Below are positions 23,701-55,639 of a stretch of 64,000 nucleotides of DNA, piece after piece. The stretch comes from Sipunculus nudus (Eukaryota > Annelida > Sipuncula > Golfingiida > Sipunculidae). The position numbers and the translations under genes were made by a program. Below the pieces are notes generated by a model. It searched no databases. It was not told where the DNA came from and saw nothing but the letters and a program-made list of their open reading frames with translations. The stretch's first letter is position 1. Each line of letters opens with the position of its first letter. Location of the stretch: NCBI GenBank assembly GCA_026874595.1, contig CM049314.1, positions 24,009,729-24,073,728 on the forward strand, written 5' to 3'.

Positions 23701-24732
23701 AGCCATGGAAAGACTATAGGGGTTAATTCAGTGGCAAATTTTGCCCATCCATCAGGTTACGGTGTTCCGAATTCAGTTTACCATCCTGCCAATAGCTTTC
23801 CTAAAGTACCAGAATTCCATGGCACATCATCAGTGACTGGGATGAATTCTCAGTACTCTGCTCCATGGGAATCAAACCAGTATATCACATCAGCCATACA
23901 GCAGAGATACCCAGAGCCATCTGGTGACAGACTGAGGCATTCACAGGTTGACCTGACCACAAACCTAGTCACAAACGGCCCTCAAGGTCTGTCAGCATCT
24001 CTACGCGGGGTCCCTCATCCCCAACGTTTCCCACAACCAGGGTCATTTGGTGCTAGTTTGCCATTGCAAGGGTCTTTCAACAGCCAGAGTTCATTATCAG
24101 ACTTGCGCAGGTTTTCATCAGACACCAAAAGAGCAGTTAGACCAGGGCTGACTGCAGGATCATCCAGCGTCAGCAGTACCTACAATCCAGCAGCTCTTAT
24201 ATGTACTGCTGTCCTTGCACAGTCACAGTATAACAGCCACATCACTGTCACTGCTGCAGACTCCTCCTCTAAGCTGCACCCATTGAGTGCAGGGTCTCGT
24301 GTTAGTGAACCATATTTTGATGGGCATGTGACTTCTGCATTAAATCAAAATGGTTTTAGTGGATTGGGACTGCCGTATTCCTCTGTCAGAAGCTCATCTG
24401 GTGTAGGAGACCATGTTAGACCTCAAGCATCACTTGCAAACAGTCTACTGCATCGGCACCATGTGACTGGTGCAATTACCCATAATCCCCCAGCCACGCA
24501 AGGCGATCTCAATGCTATGAGCTTCAGTAGTACTTCAAGGAACTCATCAAGGTTTCCCATGACAAGCGGTAGTTTTGATATTGGCTCACGCCCTTCCTCT
24601 GTCACAACACTGCCCCCTGGTGACCCTCACCAGAGTTATTCAACATTTGATCCCTCGCGTCCACGATCAGCTCCTGTTGATTACACAGGCATGAACAGTT
24701 TCGCTCCATTTGACTTCAGTGGCAGATTTTAA
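11639..24732 (+). CDS. OBI1: ORC ubiquitin ligase 1 (RING finger protein 219), six exons
   Basis: The coding exons are 11639-11716, 18700-18835, 19649-19740, 20378-20638, 21021-21109 and 21789-24732; all introns are GT/AG and the phases join to 3600 nt (1199 residues). Residues 20-57 form a C3HC4 RING (Cys20, Cys23, Cys33, His37, Cys40, Cys43, Cys54, Cys57), split between exons 1 and 2. A coiled coil follows (about residues 95-250), then a Ser-, Gln- and Asn-rich tail predicted to be disordered. The order RING, a helix with LRRARMDMLYKDYE, coiled coil, and the FGRYTV block matches human RNF219/OBI1, an E3 ligase that ubiquitylates ORC3 and ORC5 on chromatin to select replication origins. The start is the first ATG in frame. 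The tail makes it far longer than the roughly 726-residue human protein. Confidence 0.9.
12400..12530 (-). repeat. tRNA-derived SINE remnant in OBI1 intron 1
   Basis: Read on the minus strand, the segment has a tRNA-like A-box region (GCGGCTCACTTACTAGTGAG) followed by a B-box-like GGTTTGATTTC some 45 nt later. No acceptor stem closes, so it is a SINE head rather than a tRNA gene. Confidence 0.45.
12600..12690. repeat. GC-rich short inverted repeats
   Basis: Within AT-rich intron sequence, two compact hairpins lie side by side: GGGGCTCCGCCCCC, and GGGGAACCC paired with GGTTCCCC. A related, less GC-rich sequence with the same right flank (AATATAATGAACTCCAG) recurs at 16910-16950, so this is a dispersed element, family unknown. 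Confidence 0.5.
13160..14330. mobile_element. hAT-like non-autonomous DNA transposon with an internal satellite
   Basis: The left end begins CAGGGTTGGGGCCAGGTAC and the right end is its inverse (GTACCTGACCCCAACCCTG), about 1.17 kb apart. CAGGG termini and an 8-bp target duplication are typical of hAT elements. Here the flanks carry TCCTGTGA on the left (two bases outside the TIR) and TCCTGTGT immediately on the right, a 7 of 8 match. No transposase is encoded. It sits in OBI1 intron 1. Confidence 0.65.
13180..13405. repeat. 32-bp tandem array built on a GTAC palindrome
   Basis: About five near-identical copies of a 32-bp unit, each holding the 12-bp palindrome GTACCTAGGTAC followed by ACAGGTAC repeats and TTTAGAAA. 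A diverged start and a truncated end flank the array. The same palindrome occurs at the other end of the surrounding hAT-like element (about 14299), so the array is an expansion of subterminal repeats. Confidence 0.9.
14900..16500. repeat. Tandem array of a dimeric repeat, period about 275 bp
   Basis: Some five copies in OBI1 intron 1. The phrase around CTGTTTGTCTGCCGTGGG recurs near 15226, 15501, 15776, 16048 and 16336, giving a period of about 275-287 bp. Each unit splits into two related halves of about 137 bp, each with a GGTTTGACxxATxxGCC...AAAATTTTGCA core. No frame stays open through the units. The outer edges are diverged. Confidence 0.85.
16500..16815 (-). repeat. tRNA-derived SINE, minus strand
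   Basis: Minus-strand reading from about 16800 shows a tRNA-like head: CAGCTCAGTCTTGAGCATGC (A box), a CTCC/GGAG anticodon-like stem with a CAT in the loop, and GTTTGAATCC (B box), followed by an unrelated body of about 200 nt down to about 16500. The acceptor stem does not pair, so it is a SINE or tRNA pseudogene. Confidence 0.5.
17150..18150. repeat. Diverged tandem duplication inside OBI1 intron 1
   Basis: Sequence around 17155-17430 reappears about 840 bp later at 17990-18220: the ATTACATTTCAAG block, a CACAGTTAATGG-like block, the GTGTATTTAGAAG block and the CTTGTGAG block all occur in the same order. No coding signal is seen. Confidence 0.5.
18700..18835 (+). CDS. OBI1: OBI1 exon 2, rest of the RING domain
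   Basis: The acceptor follows TTTATTTAG. The exon supplies the remaining six RING ligands (C-x3-H-x2-C-x2-C-x10-C-x2-C) and the ENPCKKVLG block conserved in OBI1. The donor is CTTG|GTATGT, phase 1. Confidence 0.9.
19649..19740 (+). CDS. OBI1: OBI1 exon 3
   Basis: The acceptor follows TATTACAG. It encodes a short linker and a charged helix (LRRARMDMLYKDYE) that starts the coiled-coil region. The donor is GAG|GTTAGG, phase 0. Confidence 0.85.
20378..20638 (+). CDS. OBI1: OBI1 exon 4, coiled coil
   Basis: 87 codons; the acceptor follows TTTGCCAG and the donor is CAG|GTGAGT. It begins DEIEKLQVELKALQTENFAL with heptad-like leucines, then a lysine-rich segment and an acidic segment, then another helical stretch ending KDTKTLRQ. 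Confidence 0.88.
21021..21109 (+). CDS. OBI1: OBI1 exon 5, coiled coil
   Basis: The acceptor follows TTCTTTTTAG. It encodes ENNELRDENVNLGRENQRLR and the start of the SRSPRR block; the donor is AGAAG|GTTAGA, phase 2. Confidence 0.85.
21789..24732 (+). CDS. OBI1: OBI1 exon 6, coiled-coil end and disordered tail
   Basis: The acceptor follows TATTCTGTAG. The joined start FGRYTVVAMETKLETYEKE continues the coiled coil (KALERSDTYIENIEQELE), and some 900 residues of Ser/Gln/Asn/Thr-rich low-complexity protein follow, with basic patches such as SPLRRSPRKA and a C-terminus DFSGRF. The single uninterrupted 2.9 kb frame and the coiled-coil match make this exon certain; the tail is not recognisably conserved. 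Confidence 0.93.
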
Positions 24733-25435
24733 ATATCTCTCAAAATTAACCTGTTCTGCTCATCTGTGTTGATTTGTCATATTTTAGTGTTATTTAATAT
24801 ACTAAGAAAATAATCCATTATTATCATCTGGTAGCTGTTTTGTAGTGTATGTTATTTTAGTTTTATTTTTTAATTTTCATTTCATTTGTCTGAATTGAAC
24901 TGTTAGTGAATCTGTGCAAATACTGCATACTACTCCACTAATAGCATATTATACAAGAACAACATATCATTGGAGCTGTGCCAAGGCATATTTTTAGGAT
25001 ATTTTACAGCATTTGCATGCAAATTTAAGAGTAAATTTAATGAAGAAATTTGTAGAAAATGTGTACAAGGAATTGTTGGCTGGGATACTGTATATTTGAT
25101 GACATATTTTATAAATTAAACTTTATAGAATTATTTCACTAGAAAAAATGTTTTTTTGTTATATATGCATCTGTATTGTTGATAATTTTGGTATGTATGA
25201 CAGGGAGGAAGGATGATTGTTTTAGCACATATATTGGTAAAATGGTTGACGTGTGTATGTTTGTTTGTATGTTTATTTATATTAGAGACCACCTATCTAA
25301 TAAGGCCACCTGTCAATTAAGACCACCCTTGAGTGAACCGAAAGTATTCTGTCCAATAAAACACCTGTGAATTAAGACCGCTTTTGATCAGTCATGCGGA
25401 TGGTCTTATTACACAGGTTTCCCTGTGTGTATGTG

Positions 25436-25467
<32 letters not shown>

Positions 25468-26464
25468 TCCATTAGTAGGTGTTTGGTGTCTAGAAAAGAG
25501 AAAAAAATCTTAGTGTTATCAGCAAAAAACCAGGTTGAGGTTTCCCCTTTGGCAACCTTTTCACTAAGCTCCTGTCTACAGCATAATCCTGCGAATGACT
25601 TTTTGGTGACAAAGCTACCATTATTGACATTAACTTTGTCAGGTGCAGATAGAGGTTTTAGAGTTTGTGTGGGTATGGCTTATATAACGGAACCACCTCA
25701 GTGATAAGCACCAACAGGATCGGCATGAATACATGGCCCAGTAGGCTGGTAAGCCTGTATTTCAGTTCTCATAAGTGAGAACGCACTCTAACAGCCATTC
25801 ATCCTTGTTGCATCAATACCATGACAGATGGTCAGTAATTGTAATATTAGGCTACAAGTGATCTGATGCATTAACACAAAGGAATATATGTGAACAGGGA
25901 CTGAACATACACTTCTGAAAGTATTTACCAAGTAGTGCATTTTGTCCCACAAAATCAGTAATCATGACCACAGTCACAAAAAAACTTGATCCACAAGATT
26001 TTTTTTAAAAATGTTTCCCTTTGGCATTTGCATAGATTAAAACATTGATGTAATTAAAGCTAGAGGTATTAAAATATGATTTCACTTCTCCTGAAAAAGA
26101 AAGTGGCCAAATTATTAAGATTGGTTAAGATTCAGGCCTTTGTGTAAAGGTTTATGTTTCACCCACTTACCCAATAGTGCAACCAGGAACCCACTGCTGG
26201 TTGCCCTACCACCATTTTTACTTGGCCTGGGCAAATAGTTAACCGTCAATGTCGAGCCCTGGTGAGCTCACAAACCAAACTGTCAATCCATCTCTAGTGA
26301 AAAGGTCAATTGCTGTGTTGGTTATCATCCAGTAACCCAGTGGTGTCAATTTATCTACAAGGGTGGGGGGGATGACTCTCAGCATGGGTAGATGACTCGC
26401 AATTGTGGGGGGGGGGGGGGGTGACAGGCGTGGACGGTAGTAAAAATTGGGATAAAACAGACGG

Positions 26465-26495
<31 letters not shown>

Positions 26496-28505
26496 TTTAT
26501 ATAATATATATCTTTTATTGTCTGTGACCCATATCAAATGTATATTAATTAAATATAAGGTTTTAAAAAGTAAGGAATATGTTAATTCTAAACCGTTTAG
26601 ATATAAATATTTCATAGTAAACTCATTAATGGAACCAAAGTCTATTTATTTATATATTTTATTTGAAATATATAAATATTATTTTCTGAATAGTGGGGGG
26701 GATGATTACATTGACCATCCCCCCTTGCCAAAAAGTGGGGGGGATATATACCCCCCATCCCCCCCTATATTGACGCCCCTGCGGTAACCCATGTGGAACA
26801 TGGTGTTCAGGAGGTCAAAAATTCAACAAAATTACAGGGAGATTAACCAGTATGCGAAGTTAATACAAAAATTTTGTCGCACATATTAGGTGTTGTAAGA
26901 AAGAACAAAAACATATATAACTAGAATTTCTTGGCACCATAGTATCTCCAGACAATCCCCCCCCCCCCATCTTTAGAAGCATATACTGACACTTGGTATC
27001 TTCCATTTTTCAACTTGGGAAATAATATTTTTCACCAAATATGGGACTATTCAAGGTCAAGGCCACTCAGGAGTGGTCATGATCCCAATTTAAATATAAC
27101 TCAACCCATAACCTATACATGTCTATGTATGTGCATAATATGAAAGAAAACTGTCCATTAGTTTTTGACTTATGATGCTCACAGTACCATCATGTTTCAA
27201 CAAAGGGGGTATTAAAAGGTGCAAAATCAAGAAAAGGTCAGAAGGTGGCGCCACCCATCTTCTGCAGAAGACAAAGCTATTTAAGATCTTTCGTCAGTTT
27301 GATTTTTGGACCAATCCATGTTACCCTTATTGATATATTAAAGATTTTGTATGATTTTCACCAAACACTGACATATTCTTTGAGGGTGGGGGGATGGGCG
27401 ATATGAGAATAACTCTACACCTGTGACAGCAGAGGTGCTCAACCAGTGTTGCAGTATTGATAAGGGCCTCAAAATATGCTATATTTTTATTATTAGAAAA
27501 TATTAGAATATATTAAAGTATATTATAATATATATTATATTAATGTTATAATTATATTATTATGCTAATAATACCGTTTCTTGGGTAAATTTGACAAATC
27601 ATACCAAATTTAAATGATTATAAGTTGTGCTATTTTAATGCTATTTTATCAATGTGTATTGAAAATGTACATGGGATTGATCCACCAACAGTTATGCTAG
27701 GCTGGGGGTATTTGTCGCTCTGGTGTCGAACCATTTAATTAAAAATAAAAATCACCCCCCCCCCCCATTTTTATAAATTCTAGAATAAAAATTTAAATTC
27801 TAGAATAATTACTTTGTTTTAAGGGGAGGTAGGCCAAGTTTGGAAAATATCCCCATGCACAAATTTTAATTTGGCATATCATTACACATCAAGGCAGTTT
27901 CACTCCCAATGTTTGCAAGGACTTGTACAGAAAGCACACAGGAAACCATTCAACCAGACAATGAGCCAGAGAGAAGAACCAGCATGTGAAATATACTAAT
28001 CTTTTAATATGTTTAGGGCTGAACAAAACATGTTGTACAATATTCACACATAGAAATCCAACAGAAGCCTTCATGATTACACAGGTACACCCACAATGAC
28101 ACGAGGCTACTCTATACAAGTGTACAACAATACGCCAAAACATTTTGACCACACCCTGGATGGCGTGTAGCCAATCACAGAAAGGCCTTTCTCGACCCAG
28201 ACCTCGCTTGATTCCGTCACATTAAACCAAATAGAAACCAAAGAGGGAATACAGAAATATAAAGGGAATAACAATGCAGATAAATTCAAAAGCAAATACT
28301 TGTATATGTTAGTATACAATATTACACAAAAATGTCAGCTTGCTAATTATAGCCTCCTTGTATGTATGTATATGAATACTCTGTTGCAGAACTGCAATTG
28401 GAGCGATTATAATGTCGCTCCTGCTAATCTCGCGATGTCAATGCAAAAACAATGCGTTGCTCGCGAGCCTTCTCAATGTCAACCATTTATAAGTAACGTC
28501 ACTGC
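24733..28505. other. Interval between convergent OBI1 and eIF4A genes
   Basis: This holds the OBI1 3-prime UTR and then repeats. A canonical AATAAA at 25355-25360 is one possible polyadenylation signal. A short element with repeated GGCCACCTGTCAATTAAGACC-like phrases and an inverted copy at its right edge lies at 25280-25425. There are TA microsatellites (25438-25465, 26469-26497), G- and C-rich runs (26366-26425, 26690-26765, 26955-26970) and a dispersed repeat (27205-27370) that recurs at 47405-47570. No further gene is supported. Confidence 0.55.
27205..27370 (+). repeat. Dispersed repeat, copy 1
   Basis: Shares an ordered series of blocks (GCAGAAGACAAAGCTAT, ATCTTT...TCA, TTTGGACCAATCCAT) with 47405-47570 in the same orientation. 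No family recognised. Confidence 0.55.
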
Positions 28506-28511
28506 CGCCTG
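28506..28511 (-). promoter_or_regulatory. Candidate eIF4A polyadenylation signal
   Basis: AATAAA on the minus strand, about 130 nt after the stop codon. It is the nearest canonical hexamer downstream. Confidence 0.4.
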
Positions 28512-28639
28512 TTTTATTTCAAAGTGTGGGTCAAATGTGAATTGCACAAAGACTCAAATATTTTGCAGACAACAGTAGCACTGAGGACGCACTTGTGACA
28601 ATGTCGCCACCAGTGCCAATTCGCTATATTCACAGTAGA

Positions 28640-50045
<21,406 letters not shown>

Positions 50046-50065
50046 GTTCACTGAGAAGTAGCCGC

Positions 50066-50079
50066 GAAGAAAGGAAAGA
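50066..50079 (-). promoter_or_regulatory. 5-prime TOP-like pyrimidine initiator of eIF4A
   Basis: A 14-nt uninterrupted pyrimidine run (TCTTTCCTTTCTTC, minus strand) ends 21 nt before the eIF4A ATG. If transcription starts at the first C the 5-prime UTR is 33 nt, as in TOP mRNAs whose translation follows mTOR signalling. Further upstream (50348-50372) lie two TGACGTA sequences resembling CREB/ATF sites. The start site itself is inferred. Confidence 0.5.
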
Positions 50080-51115
50080 CGTCTGCCTTATCACTCAATA
50101 AATGCCGGTAATTCATACGCCTAGGATCAAGTCCACTTATATAATTATCAAAACATCAAAAATATATGATCGCACACCGCAAAATAGTAATTTATATTGG
50201 AACTGATTCCGAATCTACTATCCCAGCTGTTCCCCCGATAATATATCAATGAAAAACTTTGCGTTTGACAAAATGAACGCGTATGAATAAGATCTGCACT
50301 GCATGACCTCCACAGGTCACCATGCCGGTCGACACGGAAAACCCCGATGATGACGTACAAGTGACGTATGCCTGGGACGGTTGTCGGAAATCATTCACTA
50401 TTATTTTCCAGTTCTGCTCATTCGTATCCTGCAATGAGCAAAAAGGGCGGCTGAAATACCGAACACTATGAAGTATCCAGAAAATGGGCGTGGAGACGTT
50501 GCCCACACCGGTGAGGCACTGAATATTAACGTCAGCGTGTTACAGGATATGCCACATTCAGATTTATATCATGCGGATTTTATGCCATTTAGGGGCTTGC
50601 TGGCTCATACTATACGTTTTAAGTCAGAATCGAGTCAGACGTCCCAGTCACGCCTGCAACGTAATTGATCGCTCGCCTATCAGGCTGTTTGGTTTGTTCA
50701 TTGCGAAATATTTCAGACGAAGGCCTGCATTGAACCAGCCAGATACTTCACAAATCAGCCGACGCCCCTGGGACCATGCCGATTTCGTAATAGCCTTCTT
50801 TCACGAACCCACTCTCTCAAAGTGTGTGTGTGTGGGGGGGGGGGGGGGTACTACGTGCCTACGCAAATTTTAAATTTACATATTCATTATCATAATACTT
50901 TATAGGCCTACATGCCAAGGCAAATTTAAATGCAGTATATGCAATTGCTTAAGCCTAATATGGCTATATTGATCTAGGTCTAAAGAACCTATATATTAAT
51001 TAGTTTAAGCATAGGCCCATTCAGAAAGCTAATTTTTAAACAATCATTGCTTTAATAAATAAATAAATATCTGATAGAAAATCCTTGATCATCTAGACAG
51101 GTTAAATAAAGAAAC

Positions 51116-51116
<1 letters not shown>

Positions 51117-51178
<62 letters not shown>
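51117..51178. repeat. (TA)n microsatellite
   Basis: About 62 bp of TA dinucleotides upstream of eIF4A. Confidence 0.95.
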
Positions 51179-51180
<2 letters not shown>

Positions 51181-51646
51181 ATTTAAAAGCCCATTAACAC
51201 GACCGATATGCATAAGGTAGTCTAGCCACTCTGTGTGTGTGTTTTTTTTTGCGTGTGGTCACACAACTGTTACAAACCTGAATATTGTGAAATGGTTATT
51301 ATGAAACTCTTTTTTTTTTGGGGGGGGGGGGGGGGGTAGTCTTTTGTATGACCACGCACAGTTTAACAGTCACAGGCCTATAATTTTACATTGGCCTATA
51401 GGCCTACGAGAAAATATCAGTTTCTTAGAGCTAAAAAAAAATCCACATTTGCAAAATCCAGTTTAATTAAACCTGGATTCCAATTTATTTTTTTAAATTA
51501 GAATATTTACTGGGTCTAGACTATATTAAATTATAAATCTGTTTTAGAAATTAATACCGAAAAACATTTGAATAAATATTAATATATTAATTAGATCCAT
51601 ATATGTACTATTTTAAACAATGAAAAATAATATCCATCGAAAAAAA

Positions 51647-53163
51647 TAAAACAAGACGACCATAGGTCACGCGCTTGCCGGAAACACTCTGACCCAGATT
51701 GGAAGACAGATAATGAGAGCACGTATAATAAAGAAGACAAAGAGGGAAAGATGAGCCATTGTTTGTAAAGTTTGGACCAATATTGACACAGTTACGATGG
51801 AAATAATAATCTGACGTGTTTTCATGACTTTGACCTATTTAAAAATAGATATACAGCTTCACGAAACCGTTCCAATATACGAGAGGTGAAAGTTGCAAAG
51901 TGATACCTGGTAAAGTGTGGCCTATAGAATGCTATTATAACAGAGGCAAGAACCAGCAAGGAGGCAACATTTAGGACAACTTGCAAACAGACATATTGAC
52001 AAAGTGACACAAAGTTTAGACCAGTTGACTAGACTTAGTTATGTAGAACACGAAGGTGAAAAAAATGAGCCGAAGTTTGTGAAGATAGGACCAGAATGGA
52101 CAAAGTTATGAGAAAAATAACATATATTGTTGAAGTGTTTTGAAGTGACCGACATACTGACAAAGCGGCACAAAGTAGAGACAAAAAGACTTAACTATGT
52201 TATGAAGAGGACAGAGGAAGAAAATAAGCTACAGTTTATGAAATTTAGGTTAAAAGTCTCAGAGATATGGGCAAAAAATGATATGTTCTAGTGTTTCATG
52301 TGCAGTGCCAATTGGGGCTATTTTCCGAAACTGAAAAATCACTTTCGAGATTTTAGTGTAGGACTTAAGATGTATCAGTTTCAAAAGGCTTCCTGCAAAA
52401 CTGTGGCCTGTAGAATGCTATATGTTAGACACAAGAACAAGCAAGAAGGCGAAATTGATGACACCTGACAGATAGACAGACATACTGTCAAAGTGACACA
52501 AAGCTGAGGCCAGATGACTTGACCTAGTTATGGAGAAGACTCAGGGGAAGAAATTAAGCTATAGTTTATGTAATTCAGTTGTATAGTTTCGGAGATATTG
52601 TCAACAAAATTATACGTTGATGAAGATTAAGTGCAGCGCCCCCTAGCGGCCATATCCCGAAAATGAAAAATCAATTTTGAGATATTAGTGTAAGACATAA
52701 GATTCACCAAGTTCAAAAGGATTCTTGCAAAACTATGGCCTGTAGAATGCTATATGTAAGACAGAAGCACCAGCAAGTAGGTGAAATTGAGGTCAACTGA
52801 CAGACAGACAGACATACTGACAAAGTGACACAAAGTTGAGCAAAGACGACAAGACCATGTCATGAAGAAGACACAGAGGAAGAAAATGAACCTAAGTTTG
52901 TGAAGATAGGACCAATAGTTACAAAGTTATGATGAAAATAAAATTTCGACGTTTTTCGATGACCTTGACCTTGACCTTTAACTTATGCCTACCGAAAACA
53001 ATAGGCTACCAGGACTATTGACTTTCAATCAACCCTGAAAGTTTCAGATCGATTGCTAAAAAATTGTGGCCAGGAGAGTACTGACAAACAAACATCGTGA
53101 CAAACAGACATACGCAACTGACCAACATGCTTGCCGAAATCGAAGATTTCCGGCAAGCAATAA
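51647..53163 (+). mobile_element. Helentron-like non-autonomous element, copy 2 (upstream of eIF4A)
   Basis: 1517 bp, second copy of the element at 32342-33858, with the same subterminal inverted repeats (51673-51684 and 53147-53158) and 3-prime hairpin. Differences are scattered substitutions and small indels that happen to cancel in length. Confidence 0.7.
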
Positions 53164-53203
53164 AAATTGATTCCCTTTCTAAACTCTCACAAAGGACACT
53201 CAC

Positions 53204-53445
53204 TCAGAACCACCAGACGATCTTGTATCGCTCCAGCTCCCTCTCGAACCGGAAGAAGCCCTGTCGTCTGCGAAATGCGCGCCATGGGAGCCATTTTGGT
53301 ACGAGCGAGGTGAATAACGTTCAGCCACTTGCTCCACACCGTTGCGGCCGCGTCGCCTGCGGTTACGTCGGGCTTGGGTGGGCTGTTCAGTCGCTGGCTC
53401 GAATCCGGCTCTGTAGCTGTTATCTGTGTAGCTGATCTCTGACAT
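53204..53445 (-). CDS. Candidate first exon, possibly alternative 5-prime exon of eIF4A
   Basis: An ATG-led frame (MSEISYTDNSYRAGFEP...) of 80 codons plus two bases ends at a strong donor, TCTGA|GTGAGT. It includes an Arg-rich run (ARRNRRRRGRNG) and a Ser/Gly-rich end. The segment is CpG-rich compared with its surroundings, as expected near a promoter. The phase (2) equals that of eIF4A exon 1, so splicing to exon 2 (48120) would stay in frame, and no other minus-strand gene is seen in the next 25 kb. I recognise no homologue; it could instead be part of an unseen gene or a chance frame. Confidence 0.4.
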
Positions 53446-54095
53446 GTGGATCGGTTTATGAACTAACGTGTTATATGTTTCAGTTTTAGTGTTGGTATGG
53501 GCTGGTTGCCTCACAACTCGTCTTTTATAGAGGGCATTACAAATGGTGCGGGGGATTGCGAAATTACACTCACACTTGGCACGGGATTCAATTTACCTGC
53601 GTTTCGCAATGACGTGTGTCACACACACACAGGGCCCACCTTTCACACCTGGCAGTTGATAAGTGATTTGTTTATTGTTTGGACCGTGCGTGCGGTCATG
53701 CCATTGAGTATAGACCTACTCGGCACATCCTAACAACAACGTCTGTGCATAGGCCAATATTATGTGAATTGATCTTATCTGTTATAGGTCCCGGATATTT
53801 TTCTCTATTTCAGACAGTGTTAAATAAAATAAAACGAGGGTAATAAAGCAACAATTAGGTCTAAGACTACATCAGCGGCCCTAAATAAACTGCTTGACCC
53901 TTTTTGCACAATATATATACCCCTACAGGCAATATAGACCTACTGCTCAATATTTTTGTTCCTTTACCAAACTGTAAATGTAAATTTAGTGTACCTTTAC
54001 CAAATTTTCAATAAGTCACCTAGAGAGGGATCGCTTTTGGCTGATGGGAATCTTTAGAACTGAATACATACGATTATATGTTTGACCTCAATATT

Positions 54096-54100
<5 letters not shown>

Positions 54101-54159
<59 letters not shown>
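54101..54159. repeat. (TA)n microsatellite
   Basis: About 59 bp of TA dinucleotides. Confidence 0.95.
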
Positions 54160-54160
<1 letters not shown>

Positions 54161-54227
54161 GGCCATATCTTTAGTTAGCCTCTGTGGTTATCATTCATGA
54201 AAAAGCCTACTGTTATTTTATGTATTA

Positions 54228-54555
54228 GGCCAAAAAAATAAAGGTATGGTTCTCAGGCACCGCCCGCATCAATTTTAAACCCCCGCATCAAAAAATTTTT
54301 GATTTCCAATAAAAACTTTCCAATCTTGAGCTGCTGCCTCTCCGACATTTCTTTCAAGAAGATAAAACCATACAATTTCCTTTGGTTTGTACTGCTTTTA
54401 CTTATTTAGTAATATAAAACTATTTTTTTCATGTTTTCTCCTTATCATTTGACATTTTTTATCGAAACATACCAAAAAAATTTAAAATAAAAAAATCGCC
54501 CGCCCGCATTGATTTCTGAAGTGCCTGAGAACCATACCTTTTTTTTATTTTGGCC
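54228..54555. mobile_element. Harbinger-like MITE, 328 bp
   Basis: The ends are inverted repeats of about 33 bp. Both begin GGCCAAAA and share GGTATGGTTCTCAGGCAC reading inwards. The element is flanked by TTA on each side (54225-54227 and 54556-54558), matching the TWA target duplication of PIF/Harbinger transposons. No transposase frame. Confidence 0.75.
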
Positions 54556-55639
54556 TTACAGGTGAAGGTTTGAAGCAGAACTATCACAGTAGGCCCCATA
54601 CAAAACTTTTCGGGGAGGGGGGGGGGGGGGGATGTGGAATTAGTGTATTTCTCGTGCGATAGATGGCAGCACTTTATGAAATGGTGTTCGTGAACAACGC
54701 CCGAGATCACCACTCCGAAATCTTTAACACTGATGATGGTACATAGGCTTTGGAGCGTTTTTTTTTTTTTTTTTTTTTTGGGGGGGGGGGGGGAGGGCAT
54801 TATGTTAAGTAGCGTGTTTTAGGGCGCGTAAGCGTCCAAAGTGTGTGGGAGAAAACAACCCATAAAACATAAATATCCATTTTCAATGCAGTGTTTTTAA
54901 ACCATTTTCCAACTTTTGATCACATGCTTCACCATACAAAAATTTGAAAATAAATTGAATATACAGATTCATGTGTGCCAAACATCTGATAACATTTATG
55001 CCCTAAAATGGTCATCTTCAGCTCTCAATCAAACTTCAGATCCGTTACTGGCTTTTTAATTTTGCTCAAAAAGAATAAAATAAGCGTGCATGGTATACAG
55101 TATGAAACAATATACTTGGAGGCAAAGGATATACTTGCATAAAGTTTACGATTCAATTATCAAATCGATATTAACACAAACAGTTTACAGAACACTGATG
55201 CACTTGATATTAATCATAGGCCTTAATGGTTACACACTGAGCAAAATACAAAAATGGTAGAGTCATATTAAAAAAGCAAACCTCTCTATAAGGTTATCCG
55301 TTTAAATATTAAGTATACAAATATATTTCCGAATTTTTCTCACTCAAATGAATTGCATTTTACTAAGTTCAATTAACTCTTGAAATTATACAATACTGGC
55401 CTATATTGCTAAACACACGCAACTGAGAAAACAGTCCCAGTTGTTATCACGTAAAACACAATTTCTTTTTTAACAATTTGGTGGGATTTGCGTACATTCT
55501 CAAAGAAAGGCCATACTGAACCCCCCCCCCCCCCCCCCCCCCCACCGGCGGGCGAAAAGTAGAAGCCCATAATGAAACAGCCCATAGTCTTAATATTAGT
55601 CTACGAGTGGTGATTTAACACTAAAGAATACGTGTGAAC

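Noticed and set aside
23133-23706. Minus-strand frames of 111 and 140 codons under OBI1 exon 6
   Set aside because: Shadow frames opposite a strongly supported coding exon, with no family similarity.
50137-50143. TATATAA as the eIF4A TATA box
   Set aside because: It lies about 60 bp before the inferred TOP start, too far for a normal TATA box.
50571-50873. Plus-strand 100-codon frame divergent from eIF4A
   Set aside because: It runs into a poly-G/TG tract and shows no similarity or initiation context; likely chance.
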